Shown here one piece after another: positions 37,201-45,021 of a stretch of DNA of 64,000 bases. The stretch comes from Sunxiuqinia indica. Its GTDB lineage: Bacteria; Bacteroidota; Bacteroidia; Bacteroidales; Prolixibacteraceae. The stretch lies in contig NZ_WVEM01000006.1 of assembly GCF_009847015.1 (NCBI RefSeq), forward strand, positions 124,001 through 188,000, written 5' to 3'. How positions within the stretch are numbered: the stretch's first letter is position 1; the number at the start of each line of letters is the position of its first letter. The notes beneath the pieces are model-generated. The model saw only the letters and a list, made by a program, of their open reading frames with translations, did not search any database and was not told the origin of the DNA. The translations under genes were made by a program, and so were the position numbers.

Positions 37201-37454
37201 TTGTAGTGTCCAATAACAGAATCTGATCGAAAACAATTACGAGCTCCTTTTTCTGTTTGCCGGATCACATCCGAACATAAGCTGGAAAAATTAGAAGCTT
37301 GTGTAATCGGAGTCCCATCAGGATAAGTTATTATCGAGGCAATCTGGTGCACCTCTGCAAATAAGTCTTGTAGCTTTTGTAGCTCTGCGATTTCGAAAAA
37401 CTCGCTGATATTAATTTGCTCCTTTGCCGTCGTCCCGCTATTTTCCGATTCCAT
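34239..37454 (-). CDS. PocR/multi-PAS sensor histidine kinase
   Basis: The 1071-residue protein has no membrane segments. An N-terminal PocR-type ligand-binding domain (about 15-180) carries the family cysteines (SLCSDVIR, ARNCFRSD, VRRCLSAGLWD). About five PAS/PAC units follow (about 205-815, each closing on an xxDITxxK-type motif), then HisKA with the phosphoacceptor His in NMSHEIRTPMNSILG and a HATPase domain ending GSGLGLAICKGYL and GKGSTFYF. It autophosphorylates on sensing a cytoplasmic ligand. There is no receiver domain; the lone response regulator at 37831, divergent from it, is the likely partner. PocR domains are known to bind small organic molecules. Confidence 0.93.
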   Translation of the reverse strand: MESENSGTTAKEQINISEFFEIAELQKLQDLFAEVHQIASIITYPDGTPITQASNFSSLCSDVIRQTEKGARNCFRSDSVIGHYNADGPTVRRCLSAGLWDAGVSVKVGGKHIANWLIGQVKGDDFEEDNIASYADEIGVDRGRFIRAYREVTVMSESKFRKIAELLYVYVNQLTEKIHTKQLLAQANHEFEQITKSLPDIIWMGEWNTDTGEVVHSYISDVADELLVLPQGTINNSFDTYFSYVLPEYMENVNVVISKALQNQEKEYSIVYEIKKGTGEISWFETIGKGYKHGSAVRIVGVTKDITESKKIKQQLKENEERYRELAEHLPSGVAVYRPIDDGNDFVFVDFNSSAEKITSTSKDSIIGKKLSERFPNMEESPLFIAIRKVYETGEEAHLDPIYYSGSVEGRWRENSIYKLPSGEIVAIFKDVTALKNAQDKLKRKNKKLKEAKKLAKQNAHRFKALHDASFGGIAIHDKGVILDCNFGLSKLSGYSHEELVGMNGLLLIAEEARELVMNNIIGGYEESYEVIAVKKNGERYPVRLEGRMIHYKSKKVRVVEFRDITEQKRLEKEQIRREKLLNETGRIAKIGGWELDLATMKPYYSTEAKRIYGLPVDDEPPKGIEGLKNYPLKTQKTIKQVLKQAVDTGKPFDLETPFISEKGEEKWVRTIGLAEKEDGKVVRLYGTIQDITDRIKQEQRNLRLSEAIEQSPVGIVVTDLKGRIEYVNSAFQKVSGYTQEEVIGEKTNMLSSGCHDSQFYKNLWNTLLSGKSWQGEFCDKKKNGDLYWESARISPIKDKNGKTLNYLAIKEDITATKQMISDLKESKEKAEQSDRLKSAFLANMSHEIRTPMNSILGFIELIQMPDLNDDDRAEFSKVINESGERLLDTINDLIEYSKIEAGDIPLVIEEFRLAGVFEFQFNFFELIARKKGLDISLSISEDLQSTRVKTDRNKLNSILTNLINNAIKFTNQGKVSFGFELEQNQVKCYVSDTGNGIPEEKIDAIFERFIQADLNLTRKYEGSGLGLAICKGYLDKMGGTIWVESEVGKGSTFYFTVNYDKEINRVSCTD

Positions 37455-37792
37455 GCAATTGCCAGATTAACTATTTTTAATTTCTGCTGCTGCCATTAAA
37501 AGTAAATAAATAACTTGAAGAGAAGAGCACTCGTTGGTGGTTTTTTTTTGAACTTCATAAGATAGTATATACTTTTACTGCAAATATCCAGATTTTAAAT
37601 TAGCCAACAGGAGAGTTTTCAGTGAGCATTAAATGAGTTTCAGGTTACCTCCCGGGTTCTGTTATTAACAGTTGATTCAAAGAAATTAAAACTAGTTTTC
37701 CGTTTGTATTTAAAAGTAATAAGATTGACACTTAATTCTACTTACTGATTTAAAAAATAAGATAAACTATGGCATTTGAATAAATCTTTCGA

Positions 37793-37800
37793 TATCTTTG
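37793..37800 (+). promoter_or_regulatory. Putative -7 element of the response-regulator gene
   Basis: TATCTTTG matches TAnnTTTG, 30 bases before the ATG at 37831; a TTTG lies 14 bases upstream of it. The interval 37455-37780 upstream of the divergent kinase shows no other element I can name. Confidence 0.5.
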
Positions 37801-37830
37801 GTTATAACAAACAAGAATAACGATACAACC

Positions 37831-38205
37831 ATGACAATAATAGATAACCCTAAAATACTTATTGCAGAAGACGTTGAATCCAATTTTTTATACCTGAGTG
37901 CTGTTTTAAGCAAAATTAAGGCGAAAATTTATTGGGCTAAAAATGGGAAAGAAGCAATTGAAATCTTTAATAAGGAAGAAATTGATTTAGTGTTGATGGA
38001 TCTTCAAATGCCCGAAATGAATGGCTATGAAGCAACTAAAGTGATGAAAGCAAAACGCCCCGACTTGCCAATTGTAGCGCAAACGGCCTTCGCCATGTCT
38101 GATGATCGGGAAAAGGCGCTGGATGCCGGTTGCGACGATTATCTGGCAAAGCCCATCAAATCAAAAGACCTTTTAAACACGGTAGAAAAATACATGCACG
38201 TCTAA
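37831..38205 (+). CDS. Stand-alone CheY-like response regulator
   Basis: From ATG 37831 the protein has 124 residues and is a receiver domain only. It shows the acidic pair in ILIAEDVESN (Glu13, Asp14), the phosphoacceptor Asp57 in LVLMDLQMPEMNGYE, Thr85 and Lys107 in YLAKPIK. It has no output domain, so it may relay phosphate or act by protein contact. The divergent PocR/PAS kinase 376 bases away lacks a receiver and is the natural partner. The upstream TTG at 37798 lies within the promoter element and is not the start. Confidence 0.92.
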   Translation: MTIIDNPKILIAEDVESNFLYLSAVLSKIKAKIYWAKNGKEAIEIFNKEEIDLVLMDLQMPEMNGYEATKVMKAKRPDLPIVAQTAFAMSDDREKALDAGCDDYLAKPIKSKDLLNTVEKYMHV

Positions 38206-38230
38206 AACTGGTGCACAAAAATATATCATG

Positions 38231-38267
38231 AAAACGTTCATTTCTTTTTAGAGGTGAACGTTTTTTT
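38231..38267 (+). terminator. Intrinsic terminator after the response regulator
   Basis: AAAACGTTCA (38231-38240) pairs with TGAACGTTTT (38255-38264), followed by further Ts, 25 bases past the stop codon. Confidence 0.85.
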
Positions 38268-38302
38268 GTAATGCATTCGGCAACTTAAGACTGATGATTT
38301 AT

Positions 38303-38310
38303 TACTTTTG
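38303..38310 (+). promoter_or_regulatory. Putative -7 element for the dCMP deaminase-S41 protease genes
   Basis: TACTTTTG matches TAnnTTTG, 20 bases before the ATG at 38331. Confidence 0.5.
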
Positions 38311-38330
38311 CCAATTAATCACTTCATTCG

Positions 38331-38756
38331 ATGGAAAATAAACAGTTTTTGCTTGATCAACGTTATTTGAAGATGGCCACTATTTGGGCTCAAAATTCGT
38401 ATTGCGAGCGACGCCAGGTTGGTGCACTTTTGGTGAAAGACAAAATGATCATTTCCGATGGCTATAATGGAACGCCGTCTGGCTTCGAAAATATTTGTGA
38501 AGACGACAATAATAAGACAAAGCCATATGTACTTCATGCCGAAGCCAATGCAATTACAAAGGTTGCAAAATCCAGTAACAGCAGCGAGGGTGGCACCATG
38601 TACGTTACGTCATCTCCTTGCCTCGAATGCGCCAAGCTGATTATTCAAGCCGGAATCAAACGTGTTGTGTTTACCGATAGTTACCGGTTGGAGGATGGCA
38701 TCAATTTACTAAAGCGAGCTGATATTGAAGTCGTTCAGGTTGTAACGGAAGAATAA
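38331..38756 (+). CDS. Deoxycytidylate (dCMP) deaminase family protein
   Basis: The 141-residue product has the zinc deaminase motifs LHAEANAI (His ligand and catalytic Glu) and TSSPCLECAK (two Cys ligands), plus CERRQVGALLVKD and YNGTPSG near the N-terminus, as in dCMP deaminases. It converts dCMP to dUMP for thymidylate synthesis. It has its own promoter element, and the S41 protease gene begins 10 bases after its stop, so the two are likely co-transcribed. Confidence 0.9.
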   Translation: MENKQFLLDQRYLKMATIWAQNSYCERRQVGALLVKDKMIISDGYNGTPSGFENICEDDNNKTKPYVLHAEANAITKVAKSSNSSEGGTMYVTSSPCLECAKLIIQAGIKRVVFTDSYRLEDGINLLKRADIEVVQVVTEE

Positions 38757-38766
38757 ACAAAAGTCA

Positions 38767-40404
38767 ATGAATATAAAAAAGACAAATATTTACATGCCGG
38801 TTTTAATTGCTGTTTCAGTAATTATTGGTATTGTACTTGGCAATAGTTTGACCAAAATACAGGCTCCGTCATCACAAAATTTCCTTCCTCAGCGAGCCAA
38901 TAAACTAAGCACCATTGTTGAATTAATAAATGAGGCATATGTTGACTCAGTCTCAACGAACGAGTTGGTTGAAAAGACAATTCCCGAATTGCTGAAAAAT
39001 TTAGATCCGCATACGGCCTACATTCCTGCAAAAGACATGCAGGAAGTTCATGAAGAGATGCAAGGAAATTTTGGTGGAATCGGTGTACAGTTTTCGATTC
39101 ACAATGATACCGTGCAAGTGGTTGATGTTGTTTCCGGTGGCCCCTCTTATCAATTGGGCATTTTAGCAGGCGACCGAATTGTGACAGTCAACGATTCAGT
39201 CATTGCAGGCGTTAACATCAATAATACAGATGTGTTGAATGTTCTTCGTGGCGAAAAAGGAACCAAAGTAACTGTTGGCGTCAAACGGCGGGGAATCCCC
39301 GACTTGATCGATTTTGAAATCACACGCGGCGACATACCAATTTACAGTATTGACGTGAGTTATATGATTGATGACGTAACCGGTTTTGTAAAAGTAAATC
39401 GATTTGCCGAAAAAACGCACGATGAGTTTGTTGAAGCAATCGAAAAACTGGCCAATGCAGGAGCACAAAAAATCATTGTTGACTTACGTGGAAATCCTGG
39501 AGGTTACCTGATGGCAGTTGTCAACATGGTTAATGAGTTTTTGGACAAAGGAAAGCTAATTGTTTATACCGAAGGAAATTCACAGCCCCGTAAAACCTAT
39601 AATGCTACAAAGTCCGGTATTGCTTTAGACAAAGAAATCATTGTTTTAATTGATGAATATTCGGCTTCGGCCAGCGAAATTTTTGCAGGAGCTATTCAGG
39701 ATAATGACCGTGGATTAGTTGTTGGTCGTCGTTCTTTCGGAAAAGGACTGGTGCAAGAGCAAATTCCTTTTCGCGATGGTTCAGCACTCCGGCTAACTGT
39801 TGCCCGTTATTATACGCCGAGTGGTCGGTGTATTCAAAAGCCCTATGTTGAAGGCGACCAGCTGGATTATTACCACGACATTATCGACCGAGCCGAGCAT
39901 GGTGAGTTTCAAGTAGCTGATAGCATTCAATTCGCCGACTCCCTGAAGTATGAAACGACAGGTGGACGTACTGTTTATGGTGGTGGTGGCGTGATGCCCG
40001 ACTATTTTGTGGCTGCCGATACATCCAGCTATTCCGATTACTATTCGAAGATCACGCAAAAAGCACTGGTTTATCATTTCGCATACCAGTATAGCGATAA
40101 CAACCGGGAATTATTAAATGAACTTAAAACAGCGAAAGAATTTGATAATTACCTGGATGATGCTAAAATTTTGGATCAGTTTTTAGTGTATGCCAACAAA
40201 GAAGGCTTGGAAACCGATCGAAAGGGCCTGGCAAAAAGTGGTGAAATTATTGAAACTCAAATAAAAGCCTACATCGCCCGCAATATTATCGGAGAGGAAG
40301 GATTCTTCCCAATTATTAAGGATATCGATGAAACATTGCAACGGGCAATTCAGCTTTCTCAGTCAAAAAAACAACTTAGTCAGTTACTTGCTGTAACAAA
40401 ATAA
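38767..40404 (+). CDS. C-terminal processing peptidase, S41 family
   Basis: The 545-residue protein has one N-terminal membrane anchor (about 10-27), a PDZ domain (about 95-185, GGIGVQF ... GDRIVTVND) and an S41 protease domain. The catalytic Ser lies in DEYSASASEIFAGA and the Lys in GRRSFGKGLVQ. A long C-terminal helical extension (about 410-545) is common in Bacteroidota CtpA proteins. It acts in the periplasm, cleaving proteins near their C-termini. An ECF sigma gene follows 39 bases later; a role in anti-sigma proteolysis would be speculative. Confidence 0.93.
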   Translation: MNIKKTNIYMPVLIAVSVIIGIVLGNSLTKIQAPSSQNFLPQRANKLSTIVELINEAYVDSVSTNELVEKTIPELLKNLDPHTAYIPAKDMQEVHEEMQGNFGGIGVQFSIHNDTVQVVDVVSGGPSYQLGILAGDRIVTVNDSVIAGVNINNTDVLNVLRGEKGTKVTVGVKRRGIPDLIDFEITRGDIPIYSIDVSYMIDDVTGFVKVNRFAEKTHDEFVEAIEKLANAGAQKIIVDLRGNPGGYLMAVVNMVNEFLDKGKLIVYTEGNSQPRKTYNATKSGIALDKEIIVLIDEYSASASEIFAGAIQDNDRGLVVGRRSFGKGLVQEQIPFRDGSALRLTVARYYTPSGRCIQKPYVEGDQLDYYHDIIDRAEHGEFQVADSIQFADSLKYETTGGRTVYGGGGVMPDYFVAADTSSYSDYYSKITQKALVYHFAYQYSDNNRELLNELKTAKEFDNYLDDAKILDQFLVYANKEGLETDRKGLAKSGEIIETQIKAYIARNIIGEEGFFPIIKDIDETLQRAIQLSQSKKQLSQLLAVTK

Positions 40405-40443
40405 AACCTTAACCGTCATAAAGGTGTAACGACCCAAATAAGT

Positions 40444-40929
40444 ATGACGGTTGAAGAATATAACCAAGCAGTAAATCTTTATGCAGATGGAGTTTTTCGA
40501 TTTGTTTTGAAGAATATCAAAGACCAGGAAAAGGCACGAGATATTGTTCAGGACAGTTTCGAAAAGCTTTGGATGCATAAGCGAACGGTTGATTCAGCCA
40601 AAATAAAATCATATTTGTTTTCTACGGCTTACCATCGAACAATTGATGTAATCCGAAAAGATCAGCGTCAAAAACGTTACGATGATCTGCAACTGCAGGA
40701 TGAAGGGCACAATCAGCAATATTCCGATATTGGCGAAGTGCTGAATCAGGCCATTCGCTTGCTACCGGAAGATCAGCGATCGGTACTGATGTTGCGCGAC
40801 TATGAAGGTTATTCCTACAAAGAGATTAGCGAATTAACCGCTCTGAATGAATCCCAGGTGAAGGTGTATATTTACCGCGCCCGGGTATTTTTGAAGAATT
40901 ATATTGGCAAATTAGATGTGCTTGTTTAA
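40444..40929 (+). CDS. ECF-type RNA polymerase sigma factor
   Basis: The 161-residue product has sigma region 2 (about 8-75, ARDIVQDSFEKLWMHK and AYHRTIDVIRKDQR) and region 4 (about 100-155, LPEDQRSVLMLRDYEGYSYKEIS ... VKVYIYRAR). The next gene, three bases after its stop, encodes a protein with one membrane helix that is the probable anti-sigma factor. The two outer-membrane barrel genes that follow are candidate targets or sensors. Confidence 0.93.
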   Translation: MTVEEYNQAVNLYADGVFRFVLKNIKDQEKARDIVQDSFEKLWMHKRTVDSAKIKSYLFSTAYHRTIDVIRKDQRQKRYDDLQLQDEGHNQQYSDIGEVLNQAIRLLPEDQRSVLMLRDYEGYSYKEISELTALNESQVKVYIYRARVFLKNYIGKLDVLV

Positions 40930-40932
40930 ACT

Positions 40933-41967
40933 ATGAATATTGACCGCACAAATTACGAGATCTACTTTTTAGATTATCTTGATGGTAACTTACCGGATAA
41001 TCAGGTTGATGCGTTTTTAGATTTTCTTCATGATAATCCTGATCTTCATGAAGAACTAAAGGCAGTTTCGGCCATTAAAAAGCTGGAGCCCGATTTGACG
41101 GTTTTACCAAGAAAAGAAGCTCTGAAAAAAAATGCGCTGACTGAATCTTCAGAATTTGATTATCGGGCAATTGCCCTGATGGAAAACGACTTGAGCGTGG
41201 AAGATGAAAAAGCGTTTATTCATGAAATCACCAGCAATCCTGAAAAAGAGCTTTATTTTGACCAATTCCTGAAAACGAAACTTCAAGTTGATCCTAATAT
41301 TGTTTTTACTGACAAGGAACAGCTTTACAAAAAATCAAACACAAAGGTTTTATTGCTTTGGGCAAGTCGCGTTGCAGCGGTTTTGCTCCTTTCCTTTTCT
41401 GTTTATGCTATTTGGAATTATTCAACTACAAATCAACAACCGGTTCAGTTGGCCGAAGAACAACAGCCGGATTTCGAAAAAGAAAAGGTCGTCACTCCGA
41501 ATCAAGCACCGATTGTTTTGAATGAGTCTGAAAATCAGCAACAAATAGAAGAACGCGAAGTCATTCAACCGATTTCGGTCATTCAACCAACCATCACAAC
41601 TCCTGTAGACAAGCAATCAAATCAATTAATCGCCATCAGAGAAACCGTTCCTGCAACTTTAAAACCTAAAAGTATTCAGCTTAAACACGACAATCCGCAA
41701 GCAATTGCGCTGGTTGAAATGAAGAAGAATCAACAGTCGAATGCACCTGATTACCTGAGTATAGATGAATACCTGACAGAGAGAGTATTGAATAAAGACA
41801 AAAATGAATCATTGAGTTTGGGCAATATCTTAACCGCAGGATTAGATGCCGTTTCAAATGTCAGTAATGAACGGGTAGACTACGAAAAAAATGGAAAAGG
41901 AAAATTATCCGAAATCAGTTTGAATACCCGGCTGTTCGCTTTTTCAATTCCGCTAAAAAAAGATTAA
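40933..41967 (+). CDS. Probable anti-sigma factor, single-pass membrane protein
   Basis: The 344-residue protein starts with NYEIYFLDYLDGNL ... FLDFLHDNPDL, the helical N-terminal motif seen in Bacteroidota anti-sigma proteins without zinc. One membrane helix (about 138-157, VLLLWASRVAAVLLLSFSVY) separates it from a Gln/Glu/Pro-rich periplasmic part. The topology and the three-base spacing from the ECF sigma gene support an anti-sigma role. The C-terminal part (about 265-344) has no recognised domain. The signal it senses is unknown. Confidence 0.72.
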   Translation: MNIDRTNYEIYFLDYLDGNLPDNQVDAFLDFLHDNPDLHEELKAVSAIKKLEPDLTVLPRKEALKKNALTESSEFDYRAIALMENDLSVEDEKAFIHEITSNPEKELYFDQFLKTKLQVDPNIVFTDKEQLYKKSNTKVLLLWASRVAAVLLLSFSVYAIWNYSTTNQQPVQLAEEQQPDFEKEKVVTPNQAPIVLNESENQQQIEEREVIQPISVIQPTITTPVDKQSNQLIAIRETVPATLKPKSIQLKHDNPQAIALVEMKKNQQSNAPDYLSIDEYLTERVLNKDKNESLSLGNILTAGLDAVSNVSNERVDYEKNGKGKLSEISLNTRLFAFSIPLKKD

Positions 41968-42084
41968 TTCAAGCTGTAACTTTTCCAAATAGCCGCCCGT
42001 CCTACTAGCGAGAACAAAGCAAACATGTTTCACAAGGCTTTCAAAAAAAAAAAGGAAGTCGACCAAATCACTTGTAAAAACATA

Positions 42085-42092
42085 TAAATTTG
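42085..42092 (+). promoter_or_regulatory. Putative -7 element of the first barrel gene
   Basis: TAAATTTG matches TAnnTTTG and ends six bases before the ATG at 42099, so the in-frame TTG at 42090 is inside the promoter. The leader would be very short. Confidence 0.5.
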
Positions 42093-42098
42093 AATACG

Positions 42099-43007
42099 AT
42101 GAAACGAGCAGTAACAACAACCCTGTTAATTTTCCTTTTTGCTGTGGCACTAGTTGCACAAGACACCACCAAAGTAGGAAAAGTAGTTGAAGTAAAAGAA
42201 GGACCCGGCAGAACTGAAGTGGGATTATTTAGAGACCGGATTTATATTGATGATAATGACGATAACGATACAACACACATACGTTTTGGAAAGCGGAATA
42301 TTGAGATTATAGAGCGAGAGGGACAAACAAACATTAACATGCACCGTGACCGGTTTTGGGAAGATGAAGATAGGGATAAAGACAACTGGAAACATAACAA
42401 TTTTGACGGCCACTGGGCTGGTTTTGAACTAGGCGTAAATGGCTTTTACGATACGAATTACCTCGGAGCCGATGAATTCATGGAGCTCAATCAGCCAAAA
42501 TCGATCGAAGTGAATATTAACTTCTTAGAATATAATATTGCCTTAAAAGAAAATCGGATAGGACTGGTAACTGGCATGGGCTGGTCGATGAACAACTATC
42601 GCTTTGACAACCCGCTTACAATAGAAAAAGTGAATGGAATGATTGTGAAAAAAGACCTTGATCCTGACGGATTTGACAAGTCAAAACTGACGGTTTCGTA
42701 TCTGACCATTCCGCTATTACTCGAATTTCAAGTTCCAGTCAACCGGCGAAGCAATTACCTGTTTATTCAGGGTGGCGTAATTGGTGGCTTAAATATTGGC
42801 TCGCACACCAAGTATAAAACCGACCACACCAAGAGCAAAGATCGTGGAAGTTTCAACATCAATCCATTTAAGTATTCACTTGCCGGGCGGATTGGGCTAA
42901 AAGATATCAGCGTATTTGCCACTTATAGCCTGTCGACCTTCTTTAAAGAAGATAAAGGACCGGAGCTTTTCCCCTTCTCAATCGGAATTGGCTTGGTTAA
43001 CTTCTAA
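42099..43007 (+). CDS. Outer-membrane beta-barrel protein, first paralogue
   Basis: From ATG 42099 the protein has 302 residues: a signal peptide (cleaved near VAQ, about residue 21), an Asp-rich charged N-terminal region (about 45-95, DDNDDND), and a PorT-like barrel starting at GHWAGFELGVNGF. The barrel includes LTVSYLTIPLLLEFQVPV and ends with the aromatic FPFSIGIGLVNF. The gene after the terminator (43182) is a clear paralogue (GHWSGIYLGVNGF). Position after an ECF sigma/anti-sigma pair suggests the operon responds to envelope state. The acidic stretch might bind divalent cations. Confidence 0.82.
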   Translation: MKRAVTTTLLIFLFAVALVAQDTTKVGKVVEVKEGPGRTEVGLFRDRIYIDDNDDNDTTHIRFGKRNIEIIEREGQTNINMHRDRFWEDEDRDKDNWKHNNFDGHWAGFELGVNGFYDTNYLGADEFMELNQPKSIEVNINFLEYNIALKENRIGLVTGMGWSMNNYRFDNPLTIEKVNGMIVKKDLDPDGFDKSKLTVSYLTIPLLLEFQVPVNRRSNYLFIQGGVIGGLNIGSHTKYKTDHTKSKDRGSFNINPFKYSLAGRIGLKDISVFATYSLSTFFKEDKGPELFPFSIGIGLVNF

Positions 43008-43029
43008 TTACAATTTTCAGAAAATAGAT

Positions 43030-43057
43030 AAGCCTGCTACCAGCAGGCTTCTTTTTT
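43030..43057 (+). terminator. Intrinsic terminator between the two barrel genes
   Basis: AAGCCTGCT (43030-43038) and AGCAGGCTT (43042-43050) form a 9-bp stem with an ACC loop, followed by CTTTTTTC. Confidence 0.9.
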
Positions 43058-43070
43058 CAATTTTCATGCT

Positions 43071-43078
43071 TAACTTTG
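43071..43078 (+). promoter_or_regulatory. Putative -7 element of the second barrel gene
   Basis: TAACTTTG matches TAnnTTTG and lies 16 bases before the first ATG (43095), which opens the KRVP-type leader; the same TTAACTTT string precedes the copy at 51568. Confidence 0.5.
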
Positions 43079-43094
43079 TTTAAGGAAATAAGTC

Positions 43095-43181
43095 ATGAAT
43101 CGAGCACGTAAAAAATCCGTCCGCACAAAAGAATCGTTTAAGCGAGTTCCACATGACCCCTACAAAAAGCATCCGATTAGA
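43095..43181 (+). CDS. KRVP-type leader sequence, in frame with the second barrel gene
   Basis: ATG 43095 opens 29 codons (MNRARKKSV ... SFKRVPHDPYKK) that run straight into the barrel gene's ATG at 43182 with no stop. The pattern matches the separate peptides upstream of rdgB and cotH. A basic 29-residue extension would sit badly before a signal peptide. So either the barrel starts at 43182 and this part is a leader, or the leader's stop has been lost. Confidence 0.5.
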
Positions 43182-43982
43182 ATGAAACATTTTGCTCTGA
43201 TATTATCATTAGTAGCTTGCGTATTTTTTGTCAACGCACAATCAACAGATACGTTGCGGGTTAAGCAATCCATGTCACGCCACCAGCCCAATATTATTCA
43301 ACCACATGGTGTAGTAACGGATGGCTTTAATTACTGGGACGATGAATTCAAAGGTCATTGGTCGGGAATTTATCTGGGCGTAAATGGGTTTACCAATGAA
43401 GATTATTCGATGTATCCTGAAGAGGATGCCGATTTTCTAGATGTCAACTTACTGCGATCTACCGTCTTGAATCTAAACCTGGTCCAGTTTTCGAAAAGCT
43501 TGCAGCGAACCCGCAATACGATTGGACTGGTAACCGGATTGGGCCTGGAAATTCAAACTTACTTTCTCGATAAAAAAACAAGTATTGAAAAGGGTGGCTA
43601 TCGCATTGAGCCAATCGAACAGTTTTATGATTCGAAGCAAAAATCCAAGCTCTCGTCGACCTACCTGAGTGTTCCATTATTGGTTGAATTTCAGGTTCCT
43701 TTAAAACAATATGGAAATCGAATTTATCTGGCTACCGGAGTGGTTCTTCAAAAGCGATTGAGTTCGCATACAAAAGTGAAGTACCGTGAAAACGGGAAAA
43801 AGGAAAAGCTGAAAACTCCGGATGACTTTTATATCCACGATTTTCGTTTTTCGGGCATGGTCAAAATCGGCTACCGCTTTGTCAACTTATATGCAACGCT
43901 TGATCTTCAACCATTATTTGTCACCGATAAAGGACCTGAATTATACCCATTTTCAATTGGGGTAGCCTTATTTTCCTTTTAA
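43182..43982 (+). CDS. Outer-membrane beta-barrel protein, second paralogue
   Basis: From ATG 43182 the protein has 266 residues, with a signal peptide (MKHFALILSLVACVFFVNAQ) and a PorT-like barrel sharing GHWSGIYLGVNGF, STYLSVPLLVEFQVPL and a closing GPELYPFSIGVALFSF with the protein encoded just upstream. It lacks the acidic insert of that paralogue. The preceding terminator and TAACTTTG element give it its own transcript. The upstream ATG at 43095 would add 29 basic residues resembling the KRVP leader family; I choose 43182 because it starts a proper signal peptide. Confidence 0.8.
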   Translation: MKHFALILSLVACVFFVNAQSTDTLRVKQSMSRHQPNIIQPHGVVTDGFNYWDDEFKGHWSGIYLGVNGFTNEDYSMYPEEDADFLDVNLLRSTVLNLNLVQFSKSLQRTRNTIGLVTGLGLEIQTYFLDKKTSIEKGGYRIEPIEQFYDSKQKSKLSSTYLSVPLLVEFQVPLKQYGNRIYLATGVVLQKRLSSHTKVKYRENGKKEKLKTPDDFYIHDFRFSGMVKIGYRFVNLYATLDLQPLFVTDKGPELYPFSIGVALFSF

Positions 43983-44096
43983 ACCAGGCTGCTGATAAAT
44001 TTCCTGTTTTATTCTTTTTGATTTTCTTATTTTAGTTGACTTGTTTGAGGTATTGAAATCAATGATGGTTCGAACCATATAAATAGGAATAAACGG

Positions 44097-44177
44097 ATGA
44101 AACGAACATGAACTTTTTTAATCAAAAATTCACAAACAAAGATGATTAAAAAAGTTTATGTGAGCGCGGAGCGGTTC
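44097..44177 (+). repeat. Broken copy of the KRVP leader upstream of pepE
   Basis: ATGAAACGAACATGA at 44097 repeats the first bases of the 51568 leader but stops at codon 5. Further downstream, AAAAATTCACAAACAAAG, ATGATT and GAGCGGTTCCAT follow in the same order as in the intact copies. An inserted stretch and substitutions break the frame. It lies about 55 bases before the pepE ATG, the same relative position as the intact copies. Confidence 0.4.
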
Positions 44178-44230
44178 CATCCGTTCTCAAATTTAAAGTA
44201 CGTTTTAAAAAACTTGAAAATTTTAAACGG

Positions 44231-44941
44231 ATGAAATTATTACTTCTTAGCAACTCAACAATGCCCGGAGAACCGTATCTGGGGTATCCAAAAAAGCAGA
44301 TCCAGCAGTTTTTAGGCAAAAAAAAAGTAAAAGCCTTATTCATTCCCTACGCGGCCGTTAGCTTTTCGTTTGACGACTATGAGCAAAAAGTAAATGAAAG
44401 CTTGCAGGAAATAGGCCACGAGGTCGTTGGTATTCATCACTTCAGGAATCCCGTAAAAGCAGTTGAAGAAGCTACAGCCATTGTCATTGGCGGGGGAAAT
44501 ACCTGGCAGCTGGTTCGTATGTTGCACGATCAGGATTTGATGGACCCGATTCGTAAGAAGGTGAAAGCCGGAACACCTTATGTAGGTTGGAGTGCCGGAT
44601 CGAATGTGGCTTGCCCATCGCTACGCACAACCAACGACATGCCCATTATTGATCCCAAGGGATTTAACACCATCAACCTGGTTTCATTTCAAATTAACCC
44701 CCACTACCTCGATGCGAATCCCCAGGGACACGGTGGCGAAACCCGCGAACAGCGGATATCCGAGTTCTTGGAGATCAACCCCAATGTTTACGTAATTGGT
44801 TTACGCGAAGGAACCATGCTGAAACTGGAAGACAACAAACTGGAACTGATTGGCGAACGCTCGACCCGTATTTTTATTCAGGGAAAAACACCATACGAGC
44901 TAAAGCCCGGCGACGATTTTTCCTTTCTGTTAAAAGAATAG
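44231..44941 (+). CDS. pepE: Alpha-aspartyl dipeptidase (peptidase E, S51 family)
   Basis: The 236-residue product matches PepE: an N-terminal LLLLSNSTMPGEPYLG, the family's IGGGNTWQLVR, and the nucleophile serine in YVGWSAGSNVACP, followed by NPHYLDANPQGHGGETREQRI. It cleaves Asp-Xaa dipeptides in the cytoplasm. Length equals that of enteric PepE. A degenerate KRVP-type leader lies just upstream (44097). No close operon partner; the transporter gene follows with its own promoter element. Confidence 0.95.
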   Translation: MKLLLLSNSTMPGEPYLGYPKKQIQQFLGKKKVKALFIPYAAVSFSFDDYEQKVNESLQEIGHEVVGIHHFRNPVKAVEEATAIVIGGGNTWQLVRMLHDQDLMDPIRKKVKAGTPYVGWSAGSNVACPSLRTTNDMPIIDPKGFNTINLVSFQINPHYLDANPQGHGGETREQRISEFLEINPNVYVIGLREGTMLKLEDNKLELIGERSTRIFIQGKTPYELKPGDDFSFLLKE

Positions 44942-44992
44942 TTAATCATCCTATTTATAACGGCATTTAAAGACGTTGAGGCAAAAAGTTTA

Positions 44993-45000
44993 TACTTTTG
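44993..45000 (+). promoter_or_regulatory. Putative -7 element of the AspT-type transporter gene
   Basis: TACTTTTG matches TAnnTTTG, 21 bases before the ATG at 45022. Confidence 0.5.
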
Positions 45001-45021
45001 TAGCCTTAAAAATCAAATGCC

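Noticed and set aside
42025-42087. 20-codon ORF upstream of the first barrel gene as another KRVP leader
   Set aside because: The sequence (MFHKAFKKKKE ...) lacks the RAxK and KRVP positions and overlaps the promoter element.
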